Positions 6,749 through 14,275 of a DNA stretch of 15,169 nt are shown one piece after another. A program made the position numbers and the translations under genes. Origin of the DNA: Thermoplasmata archaeon (lineage in GTDB: Archaea > Thermoplasmatota > Thermoplasmata > Lutacidiplasmatales > UBA184); the NCBI GenBank assembly GCA_021848165.1, contig JAJZMW010000063.1, forward strand, positions 1 through 15,169, read 5' to 3'. Position 1 is the first letter of the stretch, and every line of letters begins with the position of its first letter. The notes under the pieces were generated by a model, which saw only the letters and a list, made by a program, of their open reading frames with translations, searched no databases and was not told the origin of the DNA.

Positions 6749-6777
6749 CGAGCACCCGGGTCGAGCCCCTCCCGCGC

Positions 6778-7143
6778 ATGGCCCAGTCGATCCCCAAGCA
6801 AAATCCCGAGGTCACGCACGCCTTGCTCGAGCTCCGACGGGCGGCCCGATCCCATTCGGCCCCCATCTGGGCCGCGGTGGCGCGTCGCCTGGAGCGCTCC
6901 CGGCACCGGTCGATGCCGGTCAACGTCGGGCACCTCGAGCGCATCGCCGGCGCCAGCGAGGCGGTCGTCGTCCCGGGCAAGCTCCTCGCCGACGGACGGA
7001 TCTCGCGGCCGATCACGGTCGCCGCGCTCCACTGCTCGGAGGCGGCCCGGGCGAAGGTCCACGCGGCCGGCGGCAAGGTCCTCACCCTCCACGAACTCCT
7101 CGCCTGGAAGCCCGACGGCTCGGGGGTGACGATCGTTGCCTAA
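6778..7143 (+). CDS. rpl18e: 50S ribosomal protein L18e
   Basis: Archaeal and eukaryotic-type large-subunit protein L18e (eL18), a relative of bacterial L15; 121 residues, the usual length. Family features are the N-terminal KQNPEVTHALLELRRAAR, the central VNVGHLERIAG and VVVPGKLLADG segments, and the C-terminal AGGKVLTLHELLA. The ATG at 6778 is preferred because it begins the family's usual N-terminus and is placed correctly behind the TATA box at 6742-6748; the frame is open further upstream but crosses the promoter. It is the first gene of an L18e-L13-S9-rpoN operon, an order widely kept in archaea. Its stop overlaps the start of the L13 gene by 8 bases. Confidence 0.97.
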   Translation: MAQSIPKQNPEVTHALLELRRAARSHSAPIWAAVARRLERSRHRSMPVNVGHLERIAGASEAVVVPGKLLADGRISRPITVAALHCSEAARAKVHAAGGKVLTLHELLAWKPDGSGVTIVA

Positions 7144-7591
7144 CGCGGCGACCCCCGCGCTCGCCGCCCCGACGCCCAAGGTCGTGGACGTGCAGGGACT
7201 CGTCGTCGGACGGGCGGCGAGCCTGATCGCGCAACGGCTGCTCCGCGGCGAGCACATCGTCGTCGTCAACGCCGAGAAGAGCGTGGTCACCGGCGGCCGT
7301 CAGATGGTCCTGGCCGAGTTCACGGCCCGTCGGGCCCGCGGCTCGGTCCGCAGCGGCCCCCACTACCCGCGCTACCCCGACCGGATCTTCCGCCGCACCG
7401 TCCGGGGGATGCTCCCCCACCTCAAGACCCGGGGCAAGGAGGCTCTCGACCGCCTCGAGGTCTTCATCGGGACCCCGCCCGAGTACCGCTCGCAGGCCGC
7501 CGAGACCCTCGCGGGGGCCAAGGCGCGCCCGGCGCTCCGCACCCCGCTCACCCTCGCCGAGATCTCCACGCTCCTGGGGGCCCGACTGTGA
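7136..7591 (+). CDS. rplM: 50S ribosomal protein L13
   Basis: Large-subunit protein L13 (uL13) of archaeal type, 151 residues. Conserved segments are [36 protein letters not shown], the basic [23 protein letters not shown] stretch shared by the family (about residues 77-99), and the ensuing [17 protein letters not shown]. The TTG at 7136 is supported by GGGGTGA ending 6 bases upstream and by the 8-base overlap with L18e, which points to coupled translation. It adds an Ala/Pro-rich N-terminal tail of about 15 residues not usual in the family; the GTG at 7184 would give the shorter, more typical N-terminus. Its stop overlaps the S9 start by 3 bases. Confidence 0.95.
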   Translation: MPNAATPALAAPTPKVVDVQGLVVGRAASLIAQRLLRGEHIVVVNAEKSVVTGGRQMVLAEFTARRARGSVRSGPHYPRYPDRIFRRTVRGMLPHLKTRGKEALDRLEVFIGTPPEYRSQAAETLAGAKARPALRTPLTLAEISTLLGARL

Positions 7592-7995
7592 AGGCCCCGC
7601 AGATCGTTCTCGCGACCGGCAAGCGCAAGACAGCGGTCGCCCGCGCCACGGTCCGCAAGGGACACGGCCTGGTCCGCATCAACGAGCGTCCGCTCGAGCT
7701 CGTCGAGCCCGAGATGGTCCGCCTCAAGATCCAGGAGCCGCTCCTCATGGTCGGCGACCGGTGGAAGAGCCTCGACATCTCCGTCGACCTCCAGGGCGGC
7801 GGGATCGTCGGGCAGGCCTCGGCGGCCCGGACCGCGATCGCGCGGGGCCTGATCGCTTGGATCAAGGACCCGGCGCTCGAAGAGATGTTCAAGCGCTACG
7901 ACCGCTCGCTGATCGTGAACGACCCCCGCCGCAAGCTCCCGAAGCGCCCCGGCGGCCGCGGCGCACGGGCGCGGCGCCAGAAGTCCTACCGTTAG
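7588..7995 (+). CDS. rpsI: 30S ribosomal protein S9
   Basis: Small-subunit protein S9 (uS9), 135 residues. It shows the N-terminal [16 protein letters not shown], the central [20 protein letters not shown] helix and the C-terminal basic tail [12 protein letters not shown], which in ribosomes reaches the P-site tRNA; the closing Lys-Ser-Tyr-Arg is intact. The GTG start sits in the GTGA shared with the L13 stop, a classic coupling overlap. It is third in the operon; rpoN follows 23 bases later. Confidence 0.97.
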   Translation: MKAPQIVLATGKRKTAVARATVRKGHGLVRINERPLELVEPEMVRLKIQEPLLMVGDRWKSLDISVDLQGGGIVGQASAARTAIARGLIAWIKDPALEEMFKRYDRSLIVNDPRRKLPKRPGGRGARARRQKSYR

Positions 7996-8018
7996 GCGGG
8001 CGAGGGAGGGAGACGACC

Positions 8019-8216
8019 ATGACGATGATGATCCCGATCCGCTGCTTCACGTGCGGGGCCGTGATCGGCCAGCACTGGGACGAGTATCGGGAGCGGACGG
8101 AGCGCGGGGAGGACCCGAAGCTCGTCCTCGACCGCTTGGGCCTGCACCGCTACTGCTGCCGCCGCATGTTGCTCACGCACGTCGACCTCTTGGACGAGGT
8201 CGGACCGTACGGCTGA
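8019..8216 (+). CDS. rpoN: DNA-directed RNA polymerase subunit N
   Basis: Archaeal RNA polymerase subunit N, the homologue of eukaryotic Rpb10, needed for assembly of the Rpo3-Rpo11 platform; 65 residues. The zinc site is complete: C9 and C12 in RCFTCG and the adjacent pair C46-C47 in HRYCCRRM. The rest follows the family: VIGQHWDEY, then [11 protein letters not shown]. The ATG at 8019 has a GGGAGGGAG ribosome site about 10 bases upstream; ATGs at 8025 and 8028 would give the typical [10 protein letters not shown] start and cannot be excluded. It is the last gene of the ribosomal operon here; the rpoK, enolase and S2 genes that often follow in archaea are absent. Confidence 0.95.
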   Translation: MTMMIPIRCFTCGAVIGQHWDEYRERTERGEDPKLVLDRLGLHRYCCRRMLLTHVDLLDEVGPYG

Positions 8217-8408
8217 GCGGGGTCGGTTCATCGGGGGCCGAAAGCGGTCTCCGGGGGGCGGTCTTTCGCGCCGACGGGGTACCCTGCTCGTTCGGGGCTC
8301 GCTTCCTCTCCGTTCGAGGGCCGCCCTCGGGCCGAACCGCACGGAAAGATCGAAGGGCAGGGGTTGGGGGGGGCGGCCCCGCGCGGGGCCGCCGGTTCTT
8401 CGCCCGTC
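8217..8408. other. Noncoding spacer between convergent genes
   Basis: These 192 bases separate the stops of rpoN (plus) and the surface protein (minus). I see no convincing gene. The spacer holds a small hairpin (8325-8339, arms CGAGGG and CCCTCG around CCG), a run of eight G (8366-8373) and the GC palindrome at 8372-8393. No T-rich archaeal terminator is obvious for either strand. Confidence 0.6.
8372..8393. terminator. Perfect 22-bp GC palindrome, possible bidirectional 3'-end signal
   Basis: Arms GGCGGCCCCGC (8372-8382) and GCGGGGCCGCC (8383-8393) are exact complements; as RNA they would form a 9-bp all-GC stem with a GCGC loop on either strand. It sits 16 bases beyond the stop of the minus-strand surface protein gene and 155 bases beyond rpoN. 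There is no U tract on either side, so termination is only a guess; it could instead stabilise mRNA ends. Confidence 0.4.
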
Positions 8409-11400
8409 CTAGTCCGAATCGCCCTTCGCCGACTCGCTCTTCGGCTTGTCGCGGCGGGACCCGCGCTCCAGGCCGGGCTTCCCCGAGCCGGGGCGGGTCA
8501 TGCGCCGAGAGCGGCGGCGGTACCAGAAGAAGACGAGCAGGCCGAGGACGACGACCACGGCCGCCACGATCCCGTAGACGATGTACTGGTTGATCGGGTT
8601 CTGCGCGATCGAGATCCCGATCACCGCCGTCTGCGGACCGCTCACGTAGCTGCCCGCGAACTCGTTCTGCGCCGAGATGTTCGCGTAGAGGTTGTAGCCG
8701 CCCGTCAGGCCCGCCGCGAGGAGGCTCCCCGAGGGCACCGACCAGGAGATCTGCGCCCGGACCGTCTTCCCGTGGGCGAGCGCGGGGTAGACTCCCGTCG
8801 CATAGGGGGTCGGATTCACCGCGCCGTTCGTGTAGTTGTAGAAGACGACCGAGGAGGTCGGCACGACGATCGTCCGGCTGCCGATCCCGCTCGGAGGCAG
8901 GAGGTAGAAGGAGACGGTGATGTTCGTTGCGACCGCGAGCGACCCGCCGCTGGTCGTCACGTTCACCCAGTAGGTGTACGTGCTGCCCTGCGTGACCGAA
9001 CCGGGTCCGGTCAGATTGCTCGCCGCCATGATCGGCCGCGTGGTGGTGTTGATCGCCACCGTGAGCTGCTGGGTCGAGTACGCGGAGTTGCCCGCCCGGT
9101 CCCATACGGTCAGGTTGACGGTGTAGGGCCCGGTCTGCGGCGCGAGCCAGACCGAGACGCGGCCCGGGAACCGGTACGACGGCGGGGCGGCGATCTGCGT
9201 CAGGACCGGCAGGTGGAAGCTCGTGTTGCTGGGGTTCGTGATGTTCCAGGCGTAGCGGACGACCGATCCGTTGTTCGGGTCGGTCGAGTTCGCCCCGTTG
9301 AGCTGGACCTGGGCCGTCTGGTTCGCTCCCTCGATGATGCTCCGGCCCGAGATGTAGCGGCCCTGCGCGTTGAGCAGGTTGAACGCGGAGACCGGCTTCT
9401 GGGTGTCGTTGACGAGGACGACCAGCGAGACGTGGCCGTAGCCGCCCGCGCCGCTCCAGACGCTCAGGTTCACGAAGTAGCGCCAACCGAGGAAGTTCGG
9501 GATCGCGACGCCGTTGATGATCGTCCCGTTGTGGTAGACGCCGTTGCCGAGGAAGGAGGTGGTGAACGGCGCGTCGAACGACGTTCCTTGGCTGACCGAG
9601 TTGTTCTGGGTGCGCGAGTAGCCGTTCGACTGGACGGAGAACAGGGCGACCGTCAGAACGCCGGGGAACGCGGGCTCCGAGACGTTCCCGCTCGAGGCGG
9701 TCGCGTTGAACGTGACCCCTTCGCTCCAGTTCAGGAACAGGTACGGGACCCCGTCCGCCGAGCGGACCTTGCTCCCCGTGACGTTGTAGGAGAGGTTCGC
9801 CTGGGTGTGGCCGCTCGGCGCCACCCAGACGGTGAAGTTGGTCGTCGCGCTGGTGCCGCCGGAGCTCTGGACCGTGAGCGATCCGTGGTCGGGCGTCGTC
9901 GGCGTCGCGCTTTGGTAGGTGTAGCTCGTGACGGTGCTCGTGATCGCGCCGGAGGAGTTGCCGTTCCCGAAGTTCCAGCGGAACGTCGTCGCGTTCGTTC
10001 CCGCGGGGAAGATCGAGTTCTGCGCGGAGAAGGTGACGCTCGTGCCCACGCCGACCACGACCGCGTAGCCCGCGCGGCTCCCGTTGAGCACGTTCGCGCT
10101 CTGCGCGAAGCCGAAGTTCGACCCGGTGATGTTCACGATCGGGGTGACCGTGCCCGCCCGCAGGATCGGCAGCGAGACCGCGGAGTACGTCGCAAGGCTC
10201 GGGTAGCTCGTCAGCAGGAAGCTTGTCCAGGTCCCGCCCGGCCCGGTCGCGGCGAGGGAGGTCCCGGCGGGGGCGGTCGTACCGGCCTGCAGCACGTAGC
10301 CCGACGGGAGCACGACCTGGTAGGTGTAGAGCCCGTGCGAGTTCGGGTGCAGGACGTTGAACGAGATCGTGTACGTCGGGCTCTTCGCCACCACCGAGCC
10401 GCTCAGCGAGAACGACTGGGCGTAGCTCAGGTTGAGCGACGCCGAGGAGGTCGGTCCGCAGCTCCGGGTCGCGCACGCGGAGCTCGCGGCGAAGCGGTAG
10501 AGCGGCTGCGAGCTGCCTGCGACGAACGACGACGGGGTGAACGCGGTGCCGTTGATCGCCGTGCCGGCCTGGGCCGCGGGGAAGAACGCCCCGGTCGAGT
10601 TCAGCCAGCTCACGGCGCTCGCGAACGCGGCGCTCGGCAGGCTGACCCCGTGGGCGAAGTCCAGGCCCAGCTGGCTCCAGAGCTGCCCGACGGTCGCGTT
10701 CGGAAGGTAGGAGAGGACCGTGTTGTTCCCGAGGGTCGCGTTGGTGTAGACCTGCAGGGAGCCGGTCCCGGAGGCGACGTTGAACCCCGAGAAGTTGAGA
10801 ACGGTGCTATAGACCGCCTTCTGCGCCGTCGAGAGCGCCGTCGTAAGGACGTTGCGCGTGATCGGGTTCCCGTTCGTGATGTTGACCCCGAAGTAGGCCG
10901 TCGTCGTCCCGCTCGTGGAGAGGAAGACGTCCAGCGGCTGGGTCCCGAAGTTCGTGAAGTTCTTGTACGTCCCGAAGGTGTAGTATCCGCTCGGCGTCAG
11001 CGACCCCGTGTAGATGTACCCGTTCGCCGGGTCGTAGATCGTGACGTTCCCGGGGGCGTTCGGGGCCGTCCCGGCGGTCCCCACGCTCAGGGACCCTTGG
11101 AGGAGGAGGTTCTGGACCACCACATTGTGGACGACCGAGGCGAACGGTGCGATCGTCACCCGGGTGGTGTTGTAGCGGACCGTCGGCCCGGGGAGGGTCG
11201 TCTTCAGCGTCCAGGTCCCGGCCGGCACGGGGAGCGAGTACGAGCCGCTCGCGCGGGTGACGTTGCTCGCGAGGACCACCGAGTTGCGGACCGGGTCCAG
11301 CAGCTGGACCGTCGCGCCGATCGCGGGGGCTCCCTGGTAGGTCACCGAGCCGCTGAGCGTGGCGTTGTACTGGAGGACCTCGACGTTGCGGACGGTCACG

Positions 11401-11822
11401 AACCCGCTCGCGCCGTTGCTGGTGAGGTTCCCGCTCGTCTGGTAGAGGAACTGGGGGGCCGTGGTGGCCGGGAGGATGGCGCAGTTGTACGGGCCGCATC
11501 CGGCGAGCGTGACGTTCGTCTGGACCGGGATCGATACGCCCCAGCTGCCCGGAGCGAGTCCGGGGGCGTTCGAGCCGCTCCCAAAGACGAACTGGCCGCC
11601 GGCGACGGTCGCCGTCGTGTACGTCTGTCCGGTCGCCGCGTTCGTGAGCTGGACCGTCACGCCCGCCGGCACGGGGGTCCCGATCCCCGGCTGGTAGGCG
11701 TACCCGTAGAGGGTATAGGTCGAGCTCGACGCGCTGGCAAGGGGGACCAGGCTGGCCAAGAGGACGACCAGCACCAAGGTCCATACGGCGGCCTTCGGAA
11801 CGGCGTAACGCAACGACTTCAC
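8409..11822 (-). CDS. Large C-terminally anchored surface protein with PKD-like domains
   Basis: An exported, membrane-anchored surface protein of 1137 residues. An N-terminal signal peptide (residues 1-32, hydrophobic core TLVLVVLLASLVPLA) is followed by carboxypeptidase-regulatory-like beta domains (about 36-110, 153-237 and 240-325), a PKD-like domain with WNFGNG (about 595-668), a second PKD/Ig-like domain (808-925) and a CARDB-like domain (930-1070). One transmembrane helix (1080-1100), then YRRRSRR and a basic, Ser-rich cytoplasmic tail end the protein. About 40 Asn-X-Ser/Thr sequons suggest heavy N-glycosylation. The only cysteines form two C-x4-C pairs (109/114 and 450/455). The role is probably cell envelope or adhesion; the ligand is unknown. 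AAGGAG lies only 2 bases before GTG 11822, so TTG 11813 is an alternative start; either keeps the signal peptide. Confidence 0.85.
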   Translation of the reverse strand: MKSLRYAVPKAAVWTLVLVVLLASLVPLASASSSTYTLYGYAYQPGIGTPVPAGVTVQLTNAATGQTYTTATVAGGQFVFGSGSNAPGLAPGSWGVSIPVQTNVTLAGCGPYNCAILPATTAPQFLYQTSGNLTSNGASGFVTVRNVEVLQYNATLSGSVTYQGAPAIGATVQLLDPVRNSVVLASNVTRASGSYSLPVPAGTWTLKTTLPGPTVRYNTTRVTIAPFASVVHNVVVQNLLLQGSLSVGTAGTAPNAPGNVTIYDPANGYIYTGSLTPSGYYTFGTYKNFTNFGTQPLDVFLSTSGTTTAYFGVNITNGNPITRNVLTTALSTAQKAVYSTVLNFSGFNVASGTGSLQVYTNATLGNNTVLSYLPNATVGQLWSQLGLDFAHGVSLPSAAFASAVSWLNSTGAFFPAAQAGTAINGTAFTPSSFVAGSSQPLYRFAASSACATRSCGPTSSASLNLSYAQSFSLSGSVVAKSPTYTISFNVLHPNSHGLYTYQVVLPSGYVLQAGTTAPAGTSLAATGPGGTWTSFLLTSYPSLATYSAVSLPILRAGTVTPIVNITGSNFGFAQSANVLNGSRAGYAVVVGVGTSVTFSAQNSIFPAGTNATTFRWNFGNGNSSGAITSTVTSYTYQSATPTTPDHGSLTVQSSGGTSATTNFTVWVAPSGHTQANLSYNVTGSKVRSADGVPYLFLNWSEGVTFNATASSGNVSEPAFPGVLTVALFSVQSNGYSRTQNNSVSQGTSFDAPFTTSFLGNGVYHNGTIINGVAIPNFLGWRYFVNLSVWSGAGGYGHVSLVVLVNDTQKPVSAFNLLNAQGRYISGRSIIEGANQTAQVQLNGANSTDPNNGSVVRYAWNITNPSNTSFHLPVLTQIAAPPSYRFPGRVSVWLAPQTGPYTVNLTVWDRAGNSAYSTQQLTVAINTTTRPIMAASNLTGPGSVTQGSTYTYWVNVTTSGGSLAVATNITVSFYLLPPSGIGSRTIVVPTSSVVFYNYTNGAVNPTPYATGVYPALAHGKTVRAQISWSVPSGSLLAAGLTGGYNLYANISAQNEFAGSYVSGPQTAVIGISIAQNPINQYIVYGIVAAVVVVLGLLVFFWYRRRSRRMTRPGSGKPGLERGSRRDKPKSESAKGDSD

Positions 11823-11879
11823 GTCTCCTTCGCGAGCTTCCCGATAGGGGAAACTCGGCGCGCGAACTTGGGTCCCCTA

Positions 11880-11886
11880 CTTATAG
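11880..11886 (-). promoter_or_regulatory. Putative TATA box for the surface protein gene
   Basis: On the minus strand this reads CTATAAG, about 61 bases before the GTG at 11822, in the 120-base gap after cdc48. The start site is expected near 11857, giving a leader of about 35 bases that includes AAGGAG. It indicates that the surface protein is not simply read through from cdc48. Confidence 0.55.
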
Positions 11887-11942
11887 CTTACTCGCAAAAG
11901 AACCGTCGTCGGCGGGAGGCGGGGAGCCGCCCGGCGGCGTTC

Positions 11943-14174
11943 CTACCGGTAGATGGCGGTCATTGGCTCTTCGCGCCGGCGGCCGACGCGCTCGCGGAGG
12001 CCATGCTTTTGGAACTCTTCGTAGAACTTGAGCGACTCCGCATCGCACGAGGAGTGGACGGTCCGCATCGCCGCTTCGAAGTGCGCCATCGTGACCTTGG
12101 TCGCCTTCGGGTTCTCCCGGATCGCGTTCATCCCCGCCTCCCGGCACAGGGCGGCGAGGTCGCTCCCGACCAGCCCGTCGGTCCGCGCCGCGATCTCGGC
12201 GAGCTGCACGTCCTCGGTCAGCGGCATCAGGCGCGTGTGGACCTTGAGGACCTCGAGCCGCCCGGCGGCGTTCGGCGGCTCGACGTAGAGCCAGTGGTCG
12301 AAGCGCCCGTTCCGCAGCAGCGCCTCGTCCAGGATGTCCGGGCGGTTCGTCGCCGCGATCACGAGGACCCGCTCGAGCGACTCGAGCCCGTCGATCGAGG
12401 TCAGGAGCTGGTTGACGATCCGCTCGGTGACCCCGCTGGAGTTCTGGAGGCCCCGCCGGGGGGCGATCGCGTCGATCTCGTCGATGAAGACGATCGACGG
12501 GGAGGCCTGGCGGGCCTTCTTGAAGATCATCCGGATCGCCTTCTCGCTCTCGCCGACCCACTTGCTCATCACTTCGGGTCCCTTCACGCTGATGAAGTTC
12601 GCCTGGCTCTCGGTGGCGACGGCCTTCGCGAGCAGGGTCTTGCCGACCCCCGGGGGCCCGTAGAGGAGGATCCCGCGCGGCGGGTCGATCCCCATCTGGC
12701 GGTACGTCTCCGGGTTGCGGAACGGAAGCTCGACCGACTCGACGAGGATGCGGCGGACCCGTTCGACGCCCCCGACCTCCTCCCAGCGGGTGGTGGGGAC
12801 CTCGACGGCGACGTCCCGCAGGCTCGACGGCTCGATCTGCTTGAGCGCCTCCTTGAAGTCCCGATCGGTGACCTTCATCCGCTCGAGCAACGTCAGCGGG
12901 ATCGGCTTGTCGAAATCGATCTCGGGAAGATAGCGGCGCAGCGCTCGCATCGCCGCTTCCCGTCCGAGGGCGGCGAGGTCGGCGCCGACGAACCCGTGGC
13001 TGAGCGCGGCGAGCTCGCGCAGGATGCGCTCCCGCTCCCGTTCGCTCCCCTCGATCGGCATCCCGCGCGTGTGGATCTGGAGGATCTCGAGGCGCCCGGC
13101 CACGGTCGGCACGCCGATCTCGATCTCCCGGTCGAAGCGGCCCGGCCGGCGCAGCGCCGGGTCGATCGCCTCCTCCCGGTTCGTCGCCGCGATGACGATG
13201 ACGTTCCCGCGCCCGGAGAGGCCGTCCATCAGCGTCAGGAGCTGGGCGACGACCCGGCGCTCGACCTCGCCGACGACCTCGTCGCGCCGGGGGGCGATCG
13301 AGTCGAGCTCGTCGATGAAGATCACGCTCGGGGCGTTCTTCTCGGCCTCCTCGAACTTCTCGCGGAGCTCCTTCTCGCTCTCGCCGTAGTACTTCGAGAT
13401 GATCTCGGGGCCCTGGATGCCGATGAAATGCGCCCCCGCTTCGTTCGCGACGGCCTTCGCGATGAGCGTCTTGCCGGTCCCGGGCGGTCCGTAGAGGAGC
13501 ACCCCCTTCGGCGGGGAGATCGCGAGGCGGTCGAACAGCTCGGGATGCTTGAGCGGGAGCTCGATCATCTCGCGGACGCGGCCCAGCTTCTCGCGGAGCC
13601 CTCCGATGTCCTCGTAGGAGACGCGCGGGGCGGCGATCTCCGACTCGCTGACCGTCTCCTCCTTGATGGTGATCAGCGTCGTCGAGGAGACCTGCACGAT
13701 CCCCTTCGGTTGCGTGCTGACGACCATGAACGGGAGCGAGCCGCCCATCAGGAAGACCCCGGGGATCACGAAGACGTCCCCGCGGACGAACGGCCGCCGG
13801 GAGAGCGCCTTCTGAACGAAGCTCTCGAGCCCGGGGCCGAGGTCCATCCGGGCCGACCCCGCGTAGATCGGCGCGATCGTGATCGCGTCGGCGTTCGGGC
13901 AGTCGACCCGGGTCACCTGCACGCGGTCGCCGATGCTGACGCCGGCGTTGCGGCGCAGGATCGCCTCGAGGCGGATGAGCCCCTTCCCCTCGTCCTCCGC
14001 GACCGCCCGGACGACGATCGCGGGCGTGCTCTTGCGCCCGCGGATCTCGACGACGTCCCCGATCCCGACCTTGAGGCGCTGGCGCGTCCGCTCGTCGAGG
14101 CGGGCGGTCCCGAGCCCCACGTCCTGCTGGGCGACTTCGGCGACCTTGAGGTGAAGGCTCTCCACCATCGGCAT
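11943..14174 (-). CDS. cdc48: Cdc48/VAT-type AAA+ ATPase
   Basis: Archaeal Cdc48 (VAT/p97), a hexameric unfoldase that threads proteins through its pore and can feed the 20S proteasome; 743 residues, full length. Residues 1-185 form the N domain (double-psi barrel plus four-stranded barrel). D1 has Walker A GPPGTGKT (229-236), pore loop KYYG (261-264), Walker B VIFIDE (284-289) and arginine fingers in RPGR (343-346). D2 has GPPGVGKT (506-513), pore loop KWVG (538-541), IVFIDE (561-566) and RNGR (621-624). The aromatic pore residues in both rings fit a translocating unfoldase. The C-terminus ends Ile-Tyr-Arg, an HbYX proteasome-docking motif. The ATG at 14174 (or 14168) fits a leaderless mRNA behind the TATA box at 14195-14201; no ribosome site is visible. 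Confidence 0.96.
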   Translation of the reverse strand: MPMVESLHLKVAEVAQQDVGLGTARLDERTRQRLKVGIGDVVEIRGRKSTPAIVVRAVAEDEGKGLIRLEAILRRNAGVSIGDRVQVTRVDCPNADAITIAPIYAGSARMDLGPGLESFVQKALSRRPFVRGDVFVIPGVFLMGGSLPFMVVSTQPKGIVQVSSTTLITIKEETVSESEIAAPRVSYEDIGGLREKLGRVREMIELPLKHPELFDRLAISPPKGVLLYGPPGTGKTLIAKAVANEAGAHFIGIQGPEIISKYYGESEKELREKFEEAEKNAPSVIFIDELDSIAPRRDEVVGEVERRVVAQLLTLMDGLSGRGNVIVIAATNREEAIDPALRRPGRFDREIEIGVPTVAGRLEILQIHTRGMPIEGSERERERILRELAALSHGFVGADLAALGREAAMRALRRYLPEIDFDKPIPLTLLERMKVTDRDFKEALKQIEPSSLRDVAVEVPTTRWEEVGGVERVRRILVESVELPFRNPETYRQMGIDPPRGILLYGPPGVGKTLLAKAVATESQANFISVKGPEVMSKWVGESEKAIRMIFKKARQASPSIVFIDEIDAIAPRRGLQNSSGVTERIVNQLLTSIDGLESLERVLVIAATNRPDILDEALLRNGRFDHWLYVEPPNAAGRLEVLKVHTRLMPLTEDVQLAEIAARTDGLVGSDLAALCREAGMNAIRENPKATKVTMAHFEAAMRTVHSSCDAESLKFYEEFQKHGLRERVGRRREEPMTAIYR

Positions 14175-14194
14175 CCGTTCACGGGCGGGTCGCG

Positions 14195-14201
14195 ATATAT
14201 A
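14195..14201 (-). promoter_or_regulatory. TATA box for cdc48
   Basis: ATATATA, reading TATATAT on the minus strand, is the strongest TATA element in the window. Its centre is 24 bases before ATG 14174 and 30 before ATG 14168, so the mRNA should start at or within a few bases of the start codon. The element is nearly symmetrical and might also serve the plus-strand gene at 14276 with a leader of about 50 bases. Confidence 0.7.
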
Positions 14202-14275
14202 GACTCTCGCCGGACGGGCAACCTCCGGGACCGCTGGGGCCATACCGAGATAACCGCCCGGGCCATGGTCGACGC

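Noticed and set aside
8217..8408. A structured noncoding RNA or tRNA in the rpoN/surface-protein spacer
   Set aside because: There are only two simple hairpins and no tRNA arms, T-loop consensus or known RNA motif.
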